This document shows positions 7,164 through 16,389 of a stretch of 54,494 nt of DNA, one piece after another. The notes beneath the pieces are model-generated. The model was given only the letters and a program-made list of their open reading frames with translations, was not told the origin of the DNA and ran no database searches. The DNA lies in the NCBI GenBank assembly GCA_036733345.1, contig DAINAR010000023.1, forward strand, positions 1 through 54,494, written 5' to 3'. Source of the stretch: JAFGMQ01 sp036733345 (lineage in GTDB: Bacteria; Desulfobacterota; DSM-4660; Desulfatiglandales; Desulfatiglandaceae). Both the position numbers and the translations under genes were made by a program. The stretch's first letter is position 1, and each line of letters opens with the position of its first letter.

Positions 7164-8192
7164 TTATAATGGCCTTATTATTACATCCTTGAGGTATTGG
7201 TTTTGAAAACGGGTATTTTCACCGATCTTAGCCTTTCCGTCTGACACGAAACGTGCAGAGAGGGCTTTGCCATATCTTACAGACAGGGCCCTCAGAAGTC
7301 GTAGCACCTCTAGTATCCTTTTCGGGGACTCATCAATACCAACAGGATAGGTGTCGATACCAAGACCGCAGTGCATGGCAAGAAATATATTCCTCTCTAT
7401 CGGGAATCGTCCTTTATCATATTCTTCTGCCAGTTCAAAATCCTCCAGGCAGGGGAACATGACGCCGCAAAGTCCTGCCGGTCTGGGATTTTCGGACTTA
7501 ATAAAGTCTGTGATCTTTAAAAAAGTATCAGTGGTGACGGCTTTTTCAAATGAGCCGTGGAGCCTTTTTATAAAATTTATCAGGCTGCTTTTACCTGAAA
7601 ACAGGGGCGCTACTGATGAATCTATGCCAAGAAAATCAGGATATTTATTAAAGAGTTCAATGATTTCATCCCACATGAATCCCATCCTGGAAAACCATTC
7701 TTCAAGATCAAGACAGCCCTCTGCCAGGTCTGTGGGCTGCAACCCGATGGAAAAACCGTTTTTCTCAAATTCAGCGGAAGGGAAAAAGGGGCTGGATTTG
7801 CGGTTTGAAAAGGTGAATGCAAAACCGAATGTCTTTTCTGCATTTTCGCTGATTATCTCCTGAAGAAGTTCAACGTCTTCCGGAAGTACACCGGCAGTTA
7901 GTTCAAGATTGAAAGAGGTGTTTTTTGAAGAAAGGAAATGCCCCAGATTCGAGCCGGCTGATTCTCTGTTAATGGACCCTGCGCTCAGGTAGATCGAATC
8001 ATCATTCACCAGGGAATCCATTGAACCCAGAGGTTCATTGGCAAGACATAGTCGCTTTGTCTGCACTTCGAAACCACTGCTTAAAAGAATCTCATGGACT
8101 GATTCAAGATTCTTTAAAAGGCTGTCATCAAATTTATCAGCAAAGTAACATATACTTCTGACTACTTTATTCTGGTGCAGGGTCTTTGGCAT
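7164..8192 (-). CDS. DUF711-like protein
   Basis: This 342-residue protein has the DUF711 (UPF0210) signature near its end: the stretch MHCGLGIDTYPVGID, then GKALSARFVSDGKAKIGE. The biochemical role of this family is not known. No membrane segment or signal peptide is visible. It runs opposite to its neighbours: convergent with the methyltransferase and divergent from the CbpM-like gene. Confidence 0.6.
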   Translation of the reverse strand: MPKTLHQNKVVRSICYFADKFDDSLLKNLESVHEILLSSGFEVQTKRLCLANEPLGSMDSLVNDDSIYLSAGSINRESAGSNLGHFLSSKNTSFNLELTAGVLPEDVELLQEIISENAEKTFGFAFTFSNRKSSPFFPSAEFEKNGFSIGLQPTDLAEGCLDLEEWFSRMGFMWDEIIELFNKYPDFLGIDSSVAPLFSGKSSLINFIKRLHGSFEKAVTTDTFLKITDFIKSENPRPAGLCGVMFPCLEDFELAEEYDKGRFPIERNIFLAMHCGLGIDTYPVGIDESPKRILEVLRLLRALSVRYGKALSARFVSDGKAKIGENTRFQNQYLKDVIIRPL

Positions 8193-8297
8193 TTGCTATT
8201 CCCCGGCTCTGACAATTTATTGGCTTGAAAGATTTTTTCTAATTATGGTAATATCAGATATTCACATAAATTCCGGATGATATAAAGGCTGAATCAA

Positions 8298-8615
8298 ATG
8301 GTCAAGAAATTCTGGACAATAGCAGAAGTGATAGAGATATTTCAGGTTGATAAATCTCTTCTATATGAACTAGAGGAAGAAGAAATAATATGTCCTGTCT
8401 GCCGCGGAAGGTCAAGGGACAAATTTTTTCCTCCTGGAGAGCTGGAAAAACTGCGTTTTGCCAAAATCCTGATTGAAGACATGGGTGTAAATCTGGCCGG
8501 TGTTGAGGTAATATTGCGGATGAAGCAGAACATGGTTGAGATGAGAAAGCAGTTTGATTCCATCCTTGAAGAGATGGCAAGAGATATACGGAAAAGGCTG
8601 AATAACGAAGAGTAA
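8298..8615 (+). CDS. CbpM/MerR-like chaperone modulator
   Basis: This 105-residue protein has a MerR-type helix-turn-helix at the N-terminus (FWTIAEVIEIFQVDKSLLYE), a middle with FFPPGELEKLRFAKILIEDM, and a charged helical tail. CbpM proteins have this form and bind the J domain of CbpA/DnaJ. The gene converges on a dnaJ gene only three bases away, which supports a partner role, although cbpM usually lies in the same operon as cbpA. A small MerR regulator is the alternative. Confidence 0.7.
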   Translation: MVKKFWTIAEVIEIFQVDKSLLYELEEEEIICPVCRGRSRDKFFPPGELEKLRFAKILIEDMGVNLAGVEVILRMKQNMVEMRKQFDSILEEMARDIRKRLNNEE

Positions 8616-8618
8616 AAT

Positions 8619-9755
8619 TTAAAGTCTTAGATCCGCCCTCAAATCCTTTTTATAGAGCTTATCCATCTGTTCAACCGACTTGAGCACCTCCTTCTCATCA
8701 GTTTGAGGCACCTTGACTGAGATCCTGACCATGAGGTCCCCTTTCTTTTTTGTCCTGGGGTTTTCCGCTCCCCGGCCTTTTAATCGAAGGGTCTGTCCGC
8801 TCTGGCTTTTTGGAGGAACCTTGAGGTTTATTTGCCCGTCAACCGTAGGTATGGTTATTTCTCCGCCTGCCATTGCCTCACGAACGGTTACAGGGACTTC
8901 CATGAAGATATTGTCACCCTCCCTCCTGAGGAACGGGTGGGGCTTTATGTGAACAACAAGGTAGAGATCTCCCGGCTTTCCACCGTTCATGCCGGGCTCA
9001 CCTTTTCCGGCAACACGTACCCTGGATCCCTCCTTGACCCCTTTTGGAATAGTAACACGTATTTTTTCTGTCCCTAGAACCTGTCCGCTTCCTCCGCATT
9101 GCGCACAGGCCTTGCCTGTCTGACCATGTCCTTTGCATTGGGGGCAGGGCCTTGTAAAATGCATGGGGCCTTCAGCCATATTAAGGCGGCCTGAGCCACC
9201 GCACATCTGGCAGGTTGACATACGGGCATTAGGGTCAGTGCCTGATCCATTGCACGAAGTACAGGGTTTAAGTTTCTGCATTGAGATTTCCGTTGAGAAT
9301 CCCTTGAGTGCTGACACAAAATCAATATCCATGCCATACTCGACATCCCTGCCTCTGGAAACAGTGCTTCCTCTGAAGCCTTCCCGGCCCATGCCTGAGC
9401 CGAATATATCTCCGAAAATATCCTCATAATTCTGATATCTTCCGAAATCCTGCTGGTCCCTCTGGCTTTGGCCTTCCTGCTGGAAGGTTTCCCACTTTTT
9501 ATATTCCCTTGCCTTTTCCGCATCAAATCCTGACCGGAGACCATCCTCCCCGAACTCATCATAGAGCTTTCTTTTTTCCTCATTTGCCAGGCAATCATGT
9601 GCATGGGATATTTCCTTGAATTTCTGCTCAGCCTCCTTGTTCCCGGGATTTATATCCGGATGCCATTTCCTGGCAAGTTTGCGATAGGCCTTTTTTATAT
9701 CGCTCTGGGGTGCATCTTTTGGAACCCCCAGGATTTTGTAAAAATCTTCGGGCAT
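8619..9755 (-). CDS. dnaJ: DnaJ co-chaperone
   Basis: DnaJ stimulates the ATPase of DnaK and delivers unfolded proteins. The J domain starts at the N-terminus (DFYKILGVPKDA, HPD in ARKWHPDINPGN). A Gly/Phe-rich linker follows. Four CxxCxGxG zinc repeats start at CTSCNGSG, CQMCGGSG, CPQCKGHG and CAQCGGSG. Substrate-binding beta domains complete the 378 residues. Because the zinc repeats are intact, it is DnaJ proper and not a CbpA type, although it sits beside a CbpM-like gene. No dnaK or grpE is nearby, so it is probably an extra copy. Confidence 0.93.
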   Translation of the reverse strand: MPEDFYKILGVPKDAPQSDIKKAYRKLARKWHPDINPGNKEAEQKFKEISHAHDCLANEEKRKLYDEFGEDGLRSGFDAEKAREYKKWETFQQEGQSQRDQQDFGRYQNYEDIFGDIFGSGMGREGFRGSTVSRGRDVEYGMDIDFVSALKGFSTEISMQKLKPCTSCNGSGTDPNARMSTCQMCGGSGRLNMAEGPMHFTRPCPQCKGHGQTGKACAQCGGSGQVLGTEKIRVTIPKGVKEGSRVRVAGKGEPGMNGGKPGDLYLVVHIKPHPFLRREGDNIFMEVPVTVREAMAGGEITIPTVDGQINLKVPPKSQSGQTLRLKGRGAENPRTKKKGDLMVRISVKVPQTDEKEVLKSVEQMDKLYKKDLRADLRL

Positions 9756-9956
9756 TATACTGACCTCAAAATTCTTTCTTAAAAAGCAAGAATTTAAGCT
9801 TGATGTACTCGTAAAAAGCTAAGTTATGCCTCTTCGAGGGAGCCTATGAACAACGAAGCCTGGTAAAAAACAAGTGAAGCGTTAAATATTTAATATAGTT
9901 ATAATGCCATCGCTTCATGTAATTTAAAACGACTTCGTTGGAAGTCAAAAAGCAAC

Positions 9957-10206
9957 ATATTCCGTCATTCCGTGCAAGCGGAGCGCAGCCTGTCCCGGAC
10001 TACGATACGGGAACACGGAATCCAGTCCCGCCTTGGCGGGATTTAATATGTTCTGGATGCCGGCTTTCGCCGGCATGACGGCCTTGTTGGCATTTTCTCC
10101 AATTACGACACAACCTCGAAAGTTGGAATCCAGGGGTTTTAAGTAGTTACCCAGCTGACTCCAGTTGGAATTTATCCCGCGCTTGACGCGGGGCCGGAGT
10201 GACGAA
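9957..10206. repeat. Cluster of GC-rich palindromes in a gene-free stretch
   Basis: The 640 bases between dnaJ and the next gene hold no supported ORF. They contain several hairpins: GTCCCG with CGGGAAC (9992-10012), TCCCGCC-TT-GGCGGGA (about 10025-10041), ATGCCGGC-TTTC-GCCGGCAT (10058-10077) and CCCGCG-CTTGA-CGCGGG (10175-10192). Each is followed or preceded by phrases such as CGGAATCCAG and CATGACG. These are typical intergenic REP-like units that occur many times in a genome. Confidence 0.7.
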
Positions 10207-10396
10207 TTTTTGCGAATTTGTCAATCTTAAGTAATTCCAAAAAAGATTACATCAAACATAACCCTGATGTCAATTTTTGTAGTGTGTCTTTTTAGGGGTA
10301 TTTTGTGTCCTTGATTGCTGGCATGAAAAAAGATAGTATTAGTGCCAAAGGAAAGGTCATCAACTTTTTTCAAAGACATAAAAATGATTCAGCATT

Positions 10397-11413
10397 ATGG
10401 ATGAAGTAAGAGACTCAGCACTGCAAAATTTTAAATTTCGTAATCTGCATCCGAATATATTTCTGGGAACAGCAAGTGACAGGTATGCGGGCTGGGTGGG
10501 CCAGGTCTATTCAGAAAACAGGTATGAAAAATCCATAACCCGCCGTGTAAAAAAGGTGGGGGGCAGGACATTTACTGAAGAAGTACTTCCTGTTGAAAGC
10601 GTCAGGGAATATTTTCAGCATTTCCGAATACTGGAACTTGACTTTACTTTTTACAGGCCCCTTATTGATTCCGAAGGGAAACCCACTCAGAATTTTCATC
10701 TGCTTCGTTTATACCGCAAATATGTTAATAATGAAGACAGGCTTCTGCTTAAAGTGCCGCAAATCATATTTGCAAAGAAATTATTCCGAAATAATGCATA
10801 TATCGATAACGATACATACTTAAATCCGGAAATTTTCAATCGCCAGTTCTACGAGCCTGCAGTTGAAATCCTGGGCCCATGTCTTCACGGTTTTGTTTTT
10901 GAGCAGGAATATCAGAAAAAACAGGACCGTATTTCGCCTGAAAAACAGGCAGAAGAACTCGATACCTTTTTCAGCTCAGTTCCGGATGACTCCCGTTACC
11001 ATCTCGAATTTCGCACTGAAAGCCTGTTGTCTGAACCAGTTTTTGAGGTACTTGAAAGGTACGGGGTGGGACAGATCCTGTCGCACTGGACATGGCTTCC
11101 CTCTTTGTCTCGCCAGTTCAGCCTTTCAGGCAGGAGGTTTTTAAACAGGAGCGGTTGCTGCGTGATCAGGCTAATGACGCCGAGAGGTATACGCTATGAG
11201 GATGCATACGCCAGAGCACATCCCTTCAATGCCCTGGTGGATGGCATGCTGAATACTGAGATGATACAAGATACAGCCGCCCTTATGTGCTCGGCAATCA
11301 ACCAGGGGATTCAAATCAGCGTTATTGTAAACAATCGCTCAGGCGGGAATGCACCCCTGATTGTCCAGAAAATTACCAGACTATTTCTGGATATGATCCC
11401 GCATCAGGCTTGA
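10397..11413 (+). CDS. DUF72-family protein
   Basis: The 338 residues carry DUF72 (YecE) hallmarks: an early FLGTASDRYAGWVGQVYS, a middle YHLEFRTESLLSEPVFEVL, and a late VNNRSGGNAPLIVQKITRLF. DUF72 proteins have a TIM-barrel-like fold of unknown activity. It runs in the same direction as the small cysteine-rich gene downstream. The start at 10397 has no strong ribosome site, but it gives the normal N-terminus. Confidence 0.75.
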   Translation: MDEVRDSALQNFKFRNLHPNIFLGTASDRYAGWVGQVYSENRYEKSITRRVKKVGGRTFTEEVLPVESVREYFQHFRILELDFTFYRPLIDSEGKPTQNFHLLRLYRKYVNNEDRLLLKVPQIIFAKKLFRNNAYIDNDTYLNPEIFNRQFYEPAVEILGPCLHGFVFEQEYQKKQDRISPEKQAEELDTFFSSVPDDSRYHLEFRTESLLSEPVFEVLERYGVGQILSHWTWLPSLSRQFSLSGRRFLNRSGCCVIRLMTPRGIRYEDAYARAHPFNALVDGMLNTEMIQDTAALMCSAINQGIQISVIVNNRSGGNAPLIVQKITRLFLDMIPHQA

Positions 11414-11483
11414 CGGGTTTTCATGAGAGAGTCAACCTTCATTTTAAGGTGATTTTTGAAGACCATTGAACAGGAGATACAAG

Positions 11484-11684
11484 ATGGATTTCTGTGATTT
11501 TAACTGTAAGTATGCCTCCTGGCCAGAATCAGAATCGCTTGACGGCTCCAGCAGCTGCAGGACCTTTACAGCCCTTTTATGCAGGAAGAAGAACCGCCAC
11601 GTTCATAAAAATATGCCCTGTAATGAAAAATCGATAAAACGGGAGAGGATCAAAGGATCTGAAGTGTCAGATTTTAATCCTTAA
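11484..11684 (+). CDS. Small cysteine-rich protein
   Basis: Sixty-six residues begin MDFCDFNCKYASWPESES and hold five cysteines (CDFNC, then SSSC, LLC and MPC), which suggests a metal site. The ATG at 11484 follows CAGGAG at a good distance and is preferred to the upstream ATG at 11466, which has none. No function is known to me. Its 3' end overlaps the convergent purH-type gene by 11 bases. Confidence 0.6.
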   Translation: MDFCDFNCKYASWPESESLDGSSSCRTFTALLCRKKNRHVHKNMPCNEKSIKRERIKGSEVSDFNP

Positions 11685-12276
11685 GCCCGGTTTTTTCCAG
11701 ATACCTGCTTATCGCCCCATCATATTCATGGGTAAGCCTGAATACTTTTTTGGCCAGACGGAATCGCGTTTCAAGAGAGGTTTCGCCATTCGTTGATGCC
11801 ATCTCCTTCAGAACCGTTTCATAGTCGTCAGGGTCCACGATGACAGTGACGTGTTTGAAGTTTTTAGCGGAAGATCTGAGCATGGAAGGACCACCTATAT
11901 CAATATTTTCGATCGCCTCATCCAGGGTTACACCCTCTCTGCTGACTGTTTTTTCAAACTGGTAAAGGTTGACAACAACCATGTCAATAGGCTCAATGCC
12001 GTGTTCTTTCATCATCCTGACATGTTCATCGTTGTCGCGCAGACCTAAAAGACCCCCATGAACCTTTGGATGAAGCGTCTTTACACGGCCATCCATCATT
12101 TCAGGAAAACCTGTGTATTCCGAGATATCAGTTACAGTAATTTTACCCTTACGCAGTGTATCGGCAGTTCCACCTGTAGAGAGGATTCGAACTCCAAATT
12201 CGGAAAGAGATTTCGCAAAATCAACAATTCCTGATTTGTCTGTGACACTTATAATGGCCCTCTTTATCTTCCCCAT
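11674..12276 (-). CDS. Stand-alone IMP cyclohydrolase (PurH N-domain)
   Basis: This enzyme closes FAICAR to IMP, the last step of purine synthesis. The 200 residues match only the N-terminal MGS-like domain of bifunctional PurH: ISVTDKSGIVDFA, ILSTGGTADTLR, GRVKTLHPKVHGGLLG and NIDIGGPSMLRSSAKN are all present. The AICAR transformylase half is absent, and the stop codon is clean rather than a frameshift. The formyl transfer must be done by a separate protein. A DUF1178 gene lies just upstream in the same direction. Confidence 0.9.
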   Translation of the reverse strand: MGKIKRAIISVTDKSGIVDFAKSLSEFGVRILSTGGTADTLRKGKITVTDISEYTGFPEMMDGRVKTLHPKVHGGLLGLRDNDEHVRMMKEHGIEPIDMVVVNLYQFEKTVSREGVTLDEAIENIDIGGPSMLRSSAKNFKHVTVIVDPDDYETVLKEMASTNGETSLETRFRLAKKVFRLTHEYDGAISRYLEKTGLKD

Positions 12277-12307
12277 CTATATACCTCCTGAATTCTGAAT
12301 TCACTGA

Positions 12308-12730
12308 TCAGTTTGTCTTGTCATCATCTGTTGCCGGAATTGGAATCTTAAAGAATTCGATTCCTTCATCTTTCAATGTCTTTTCCTCCTCAGAAGTTGC
12401 AGATCCCCTTATGTTCCTTTTTTCAGTAACTCCGTAGTGCATTTTGAGGGCTTCTGATGCAAATTTCGCCCCGACATTTTCTGAATTTTTCTGTATGTAA
12501 TCCACGATCTCTTTTGCAAGCCTTTGATAGTCAATCGGAAGCTGATTCTTCTGAATTTCAGGATGAGACCTCCTAACAGCAACGGGTGAAACCACTTTCC
12601 TGACATCAGTGCCGTTACAATAAGGGCAGTTCACCAATCCGGCGGCATTTTGTTCTTCGAAGGATTCGAGGCTGTCAAACCATCCTTCGAACATATGTCC
12701 GTTTGAACATTCAAGGTCAAATACAATCAT
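12308..12730 (-). CDS. DUF1178 family protein
   Basis: This 140-residue protein starts MIVFDLECSNGHMFEGWFDS and has a zinc-ribbon-like C-NGH and CPYC arrangement, followed by AVRRSHPEIQ and a helical tail. That is the DUF1178 pattern, a family of unknown function. It probably shares a transcript with the class IV aminotransferase upstream and the IMP cyclohydrolase downstream; the gaps are 56 and 31 bases. Confidence 0.8.
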   Translation of the reverse strand: MIVFDLECSNGHMFEGWFDSLESFEEQNAAGLVNCPYCNGTDVRKVVSPVAVRRSHPEIQKNQLPIDYQRLAKEIVDYIQKNSENVGAKFASEALKMHYGVTEKRNIRGSATSEEEKTLKDEGIEFFKIPIPATDDDKTN

Positions 12731-12786
12731 GTTAATTCAATTTCTCCATTTTATTAATTTAATAGTATTTTGCAGGCAAGCCGCTT

Positions 12787-13782
12787 CTATGTGTTTTTCC
12801 AATTAATTTCCATGAGAAGGTCGCTGTTCTCGGTCATATCTTTCCATAGAAGAGCTGATAATCTTGAATATACAGCTCCAGGTAAACCATTTCCAATAAC
12901 CCTTCCGTCAAATTTGACCACAGGGAGCAGGTTTATCGAAGTTCCGGTAAGGAAGATCTCTTTAGCATTATAAGCATCTTCCGGAGAGATATCTGCAAAT
13001 TTTACTTTTTTTATCATATTTTCTTTTTTAAGGTCGCCGGCCAGCTGAAATACCCTGCTGGCGGTAATACCTAAAAGTGTTCTTTCAAAACCAGGAAATT
13101 TCAATACGCCATCGGCTGTCAGCACTCCGATATTTTCAGTAGATCCCTCCGCCAGAAAACCATTTTCATCGAGAGCAACTGAATAGCGTGAGCCTCCATT
13201 GATAGCCTCTTTTTTCATAAGGACATTGGGCAGATAATTGCATGACTTTATATTGGCGAAAAAGGATTTTTTGATAGGAATACGACTGGTTACAAGTGTT
13301 ATGCCTTTTTCGTAATATTCACGGGGCAAAGTATGTGATCGCACAACATTGATGTACAGCTGGCTTGAAGGGCAGTCATAAGGATTTATGGTAAAACTGC
13401 CCGGACCTCTTGAAACAATAATACGGATAAGGCACTCTTTTTCTCCGCCCGTTAACACGAGCTCTGTAATCAAATCCCTTATACGGTTATATCCTGCGGG
13501 GAATTCAAGTGAAATAGCTTTAACTGACTTTTCCAGCCGTTGCAGGTGTTCCTCAATCTGATATATTCTGCCGTGAAAACATCGTATTACATCAAAAGCC
13601 CCGTCTCCCCTGTGAACCAGATGGTCATCAGCAGGGATCATCATCAGATCAGGATCAGTTGTAATGCCATTCCACTGACTGGAATACATGGCCAGATAAT
13701 TGCTCTGCCAGGGCTTTTTGTCAAAGCAGAGGCTCGAAAAGAAGTTGGATTTTGTGATCCTTTTCTGTTTCATGACATTCAA
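12787..13782 (-). CDS. Class IV PLP aminotransferase / lyase
   Basis: The 331 residues belong to the fold-type IV group of branched-chain aminotransferase, D-amino-acid aminotransferase and aminodeoxychorismate lyase. HRGDGAFDVIRCFHGRIYQ is the early family motif, and IKSCNYLPNVLMKKEA holds the expected catalytic lysine. DENGFLAEGSTENIGVL and FLTGTSINLLPV are the later cofactor motifs. Which of the three activities it has cannot be decided from these motifs. The first 25 residues extend beyond the family, so a later start is possible. Confidence 0.83.
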   Translation of the reverse strand: MNVMKQKRITKSNFFSSLCFDKKPWQSNYLAMYSSQWNGITTDPDLMMIPADDHLVHRGDGAFDVIRCFHGRIYQIEEHLQRLEKSVKAISLEFPAGYNRIRDLITELVLTGGEKECLIRIIVSRGPGSFTINPYDCPSSQLYINVVRSHTLPREYYEKGITLVTSRIPIKKSFFANIKSCNYLPNVLMKKEAINGGSRYSVALDENGFLAEGSTENIGVLTADGVLKFPGFERTLLGITASRVFQLAGDLKKENMIKKVKFADISPEDAYNAKEIFLTGTSINLLPVVKFDGRVIGNGLPGAVYSRLSALLWKDMTENSDLLMEINWKNT

Positions 13783-13842
13783 ACAACGTTTTTCCTGAAT
13801 ACTGTGCTGTACTGAGAATTAATACTATACCGGCGTATCTCC

Positions 13843-13871
13843 TTGACAGCCTTAACTTATCTTCTTAGTAT
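13843..13871 (+). promoter_or_regulatory. Probable promoter for the LOG-rsmG pair
   Basis: TTGACA (13843-13848) and TAGTAT (13866-13871) are 17 bases apart, 102 bases before the LOG-family start codon. An overlapping TATACT lies three bases further on. Confidence 0.5.
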
Positions 13872-13972
13872 ACTATTCATTTCAGGCTGAAACCTAAACA
13901 ATAAAATCTGAAAAATCAATTACAAAATTTATTTATTATCCTCTGAATACAGGATAGAGAGGCCAAAAAGGT

Positions 13973-14626
13973 ATGAGTGAAAGACAATATCTGGTTGATG
14001 AACTTACCTTAAAGGAGTCATGGCGAATATTTCATATCATGGCGGAGTGCGTAGAGGGTTTCGAGAAACTGCCGGAGGTCTACCCAGCGGTATCGATTTT
14101 CGGGTCAGCCCGGACCAAGCCCAACAGTGCGGACTATAAAATGGCTGAGAAGGCAGCCCGCCTGCTGGTAGAAAATGGATTCAACATCATATCAGGCGGT
14201 GGACCCGGAATTATGGAAGCTGCAAACAAAGGTGCTGCCGAGGCAGGAGGTAAATCGGTAGGCCTGCATATTCATCTGCCAAATGAACAGCAGCCGAATG
14301 AATTTGCAAACATTCGTCTTGATTTCAAATACTTCTTCATAAGAAAGGTTATGTTTGTAAAGTATGCGGTTGCATATCTTATAATGCCAGGCGGATTCGG
14401 GACGCTTGATGAGCTTTTTGAGGCCCTGACTCTAATTCAAACAAAAAGAATCAGATCCTTTCCGGTAGTACTTATCAACTCAAAATTCTGGAAGGGTCTC
14501 CTTGACTGGGCAAAAGAGACATTAATAAAGGAAAAGACCATCTCCGAAGCGGATTTTGACATATTCAATATTGTTGACACGCCTGAAGAAGCAGTGAATA
14601 TTATCAAAAGGACCGTTATAGTTTGA
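13973..14626 (+). CDS. LOG family protein (TIGR00730-like)
   Basis: LOG-family proteins cleave nucleoside 5'-monophosphates, as in cytokinin activation, and were formerly called lysine decarboxylases. The 217 residues hold the phosphate-binding stretch IISGGGPGIMEAANKGAAE and the signature MPGGFGTLDELFEALT (PGGxGTxxE). AAGG lies 5 bases before the ATG. The next gene, rsmG, begins at or just after its stop codon, so the two are translated from one message. Confidence 0.88.
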   Translation: MSERQYLVDELTLKESWRIFHIMAECVEGFEKLPEVYPAVSIFGSARTKPNSADYKMAEKAARLLVENGFNIISGGGPGIMEAANKGAAEAGGKSVGLHIHLPNEQQPNEFANIRLDFKYFFIRKVMFVKYAVAYLIMPGGFGTLDELFEALTLIQTKRIRSFPVVLINSKFWKGLLDWAKETLIKEKTISEADFDIFNIVDTPEEAVNIIKRTVIV

Positions 14627-14628
14627 AC

Positions 14629-15291
14629 ATGAATGAAGACGAACGTCTGACTGTCCGCTCATGGGCCCTTGATCACGGGATAGAATTATCTGCGAACAAG
14701 TTGAACCTTCTTGGCATTTATCTGAGGGAACTTACCGAGTGGAATAAACATGTTAACCTTATCGGCATGCGTTCCCGGCAAAGGATCATACATGAACTCC
14801 TGCTAGACTCCCTTATGCCGGCATCTTTTCTTCCCCGGAAAGGCAGGTTGCTTGATTTAGGTTCAGGCGGCGGCTTTCCTTCAATTCCCTTAAAGATCTG
14901 CATCCCTGGCCTGAAATTTCATCTTATTGAATCCAATGGCAAAAAAGTAAATTTTCTCAAACATGTCATACGCATAACCAGACTGGTTGGCATTGAAGTT
15001 ATATGGGGCCGTATTGAAGAAGAATATAGGCGTCTTTGCCCGGAGGGCTATGATATCGTTACAGCAAGGGCAGTAGCTGACTTTTCCCGCACACTGTCAT
15101 GGTGTGCTCAGCATATTATTAATGGTGGTCTTTTTGTGAATTTTCAGGGTAGTCAGTTTAGGGAGGCCATAGCGGGAAGTGCAGACATCCTTGAAAAGGA
15201 GAATATTACTCTTTATAAAACCATTCCCTATGTATTATCAGAAAAGCAGGGTTCCCAGAGATATCTTCTTGTTTTTATAAAAAACAGATAA
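14629..15291 (+). CDS. rsmG: 16S rRNA (guanine-527-N7) methyltransferase RsmG
   Basis: RsmG (GidB) methylates G527 of 16S rRNA; its loss gives low-level streptomycin resistance. The SAM site is LLDLGSGGGFPSIPLKI, followed by LIESNGKKVNFLKHV and VTARAVADF, all family motifs. The ATG at 14629 lies two bases after the LOG stop. An in-frame TTG at 14623 would overlap that stop and add two residues. About 220 residues is normal length. Confidence 0.92.
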   Translation: MNEDERLTVRSWALDHGIELSANKLNLLGIYLRELTEWNKHVNLIGMRSRQRIIHELLLDSLMPASFLPRKGRLLDLGSGGGFPSIPLKICIPGLKFHLIESNGKKVNFLKHVIRITRLVGIEVIWGRIEEEYRRLCPEGYDIVTARAVADFSRTLSWCAQHIINGGLFVNFQGSQFREAIAGSADILEKENITLYKTIPYVLSEKQGSQRYLLVFIKNR

Positions 15292-15296
15292 AAACT

Positions 15297-15370
15297 AAGG
15301 CCTCCTCTGATATCCTTATTATCTTCAATATTCAGTGAAATGCTGCCCAAAATCGAGGAGGCCTTTTTTG
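15297..15370. terminator. Long-loop terminator between rsmG and dodecin
   Basis: AAGGCCTCCTC (15297-15307) and GAGGAGGCCTT (15355-15365) are perfect 11-base arms around a 47-base loop, followed by T's. It lies between two convergent genes and could stop transcription from both sides. Confidence 0.7.
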
Positions 15371-15373
15371 AAA

Positions 15374-15583
15374 TTACGCCCCGGCGAGGTATTTGAAAGA
15401 GACTTTCACCCTTGCACGATAGTTCACAACTTTTCCTTCTTCAATGGTTAAATCCAGTTTGGAGATCTCAGCAATCCTTAAATCCTCCAGGCTGGCGGCA
15501 GCCGTTTCAATAGCATTTTTAGCCGCATCTTCCCAGGATTTTTCGCTGGTTCCAACAAGCTCAATGATTTTATACGTACTCAT
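15374..15583 (-). CDS. Dodecin
   Basis: Dodecin is a 69-residue flavin-storage protein that forms a hollow dodecamer. The sequence has the family order: MSTYKIIELVGTSEKSWEDA, then a helix with AAKNAIETAAASL, then LRIAEISKLDLTIEEGKV and the last strand YRARVKVSFKY. The flavin-stacking tryptophan is in KSWEDA. GGAGGA precedes the ATG. It is a single-gene unit. Confidence 0.95.
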   Translation of the reverse strand: MSTYKIIELVGTSEKSWEDAAKNAIETAAASLEDLRIAEISKLDLTIEEGKVVNYRARVKVSFKYLAGA

Positions 15584-15767
15584 AGCTTATTTTCCTCCTT
15601 TCATCCATTCAGGTGAATATTGGCCAATGAAGCTTAACAGTAAAAAATTTCACCTCCTTTTTTTAAAAATTATCAGACATCGTGCTAAAATAGTCTAACA
15701 AAACATTTAATGTCGTGCAATATATTATTAGGTCTGAATTTGATGAATTCGCAAAAAGCCGTTGATT

Positions 15768-16217
15768 TTAAAAACCCCATTTTTCCAACTGCTTCAGCAT
15801 CCTTGTCTTATGACTTCCAGGCCAGTAATACCTTCCGCAGGAAGGACAGTAATGTATTCCTTTCATATTTTGATGAAATACATAATCAGGAACGTTTCCC
15901 AGGACATCATTCGGATCGATCCCCTGTAAAAGGGTATTGCAGATTAAGCACCTGCAGAACCATTTAGTATGGTCCGGAATAAGCCCCATTGACCGTTTCA
16001 GCCCAACAATTTGCCTCTCAACATTATTCTCATAGATCATGACAGCATTACTGTATTTGTTAGTGAGATCCTTTTGGCGGGATAAGAGAATACGCCCGTC
16101 CTTTACCAGTAAATCTATTACATGCGGCTGATAACAGCTCCTGTAAATTGTATCATATCCCAGCACCCTGAGCCATTTGGCGAGCCTGCCAAGCATTGAA
16201 TCAGCTACGAATTTCAT
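15768..16217 (-). CDS. Mut7-C RNase-domain / zinc-ribbon protein
   Basis: About 149 residues. MKFVADSMLGRLAKWLRVLGYD and LLVKDGRILLSRQKDL match the Mut7-C (PF01927) PIN-like RNase domain, with its acidic residues in VAD and VKDGRILLSR. The C-terminal part has CRCLICNT and YCPSCGRYYWPGSH, a zinc ribbon. I chose the ATG at 16217 because family homology begins there; an ATG at 16289 would add 24 unrelated residues. It is divergent from murA. Confidence 0.82.
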   Translation of the reverse strand: MKFVADSMLGRLAKWLRVLGYDTIYRSCYQPHVIDLLVKDGRILLSRQKDLTNKYSNAVMIYENNVERQIVGLKRSMGLIPDHTKWFCRCLICNTLLQGIDPNDVLGNVPDYVFHQNMKGIHYCPSCGRYYWPGSHKTRMLKQLEKWGF

Positions 16218-16389
16218 TTCCAGGTTTTTTCCTTTTGATATTTTTTCATCATAGTGATTTTGACACCGAAAGGTTAAAGAGTGAGACATATTGTTGACGG
16301 ATTATTTTTATTATTATACATCTTATATGCTTTTATTTAAAGGGATCTCTGGCATAACAACACAAAAGGAAAGCTTCATCAGGTTAAAA

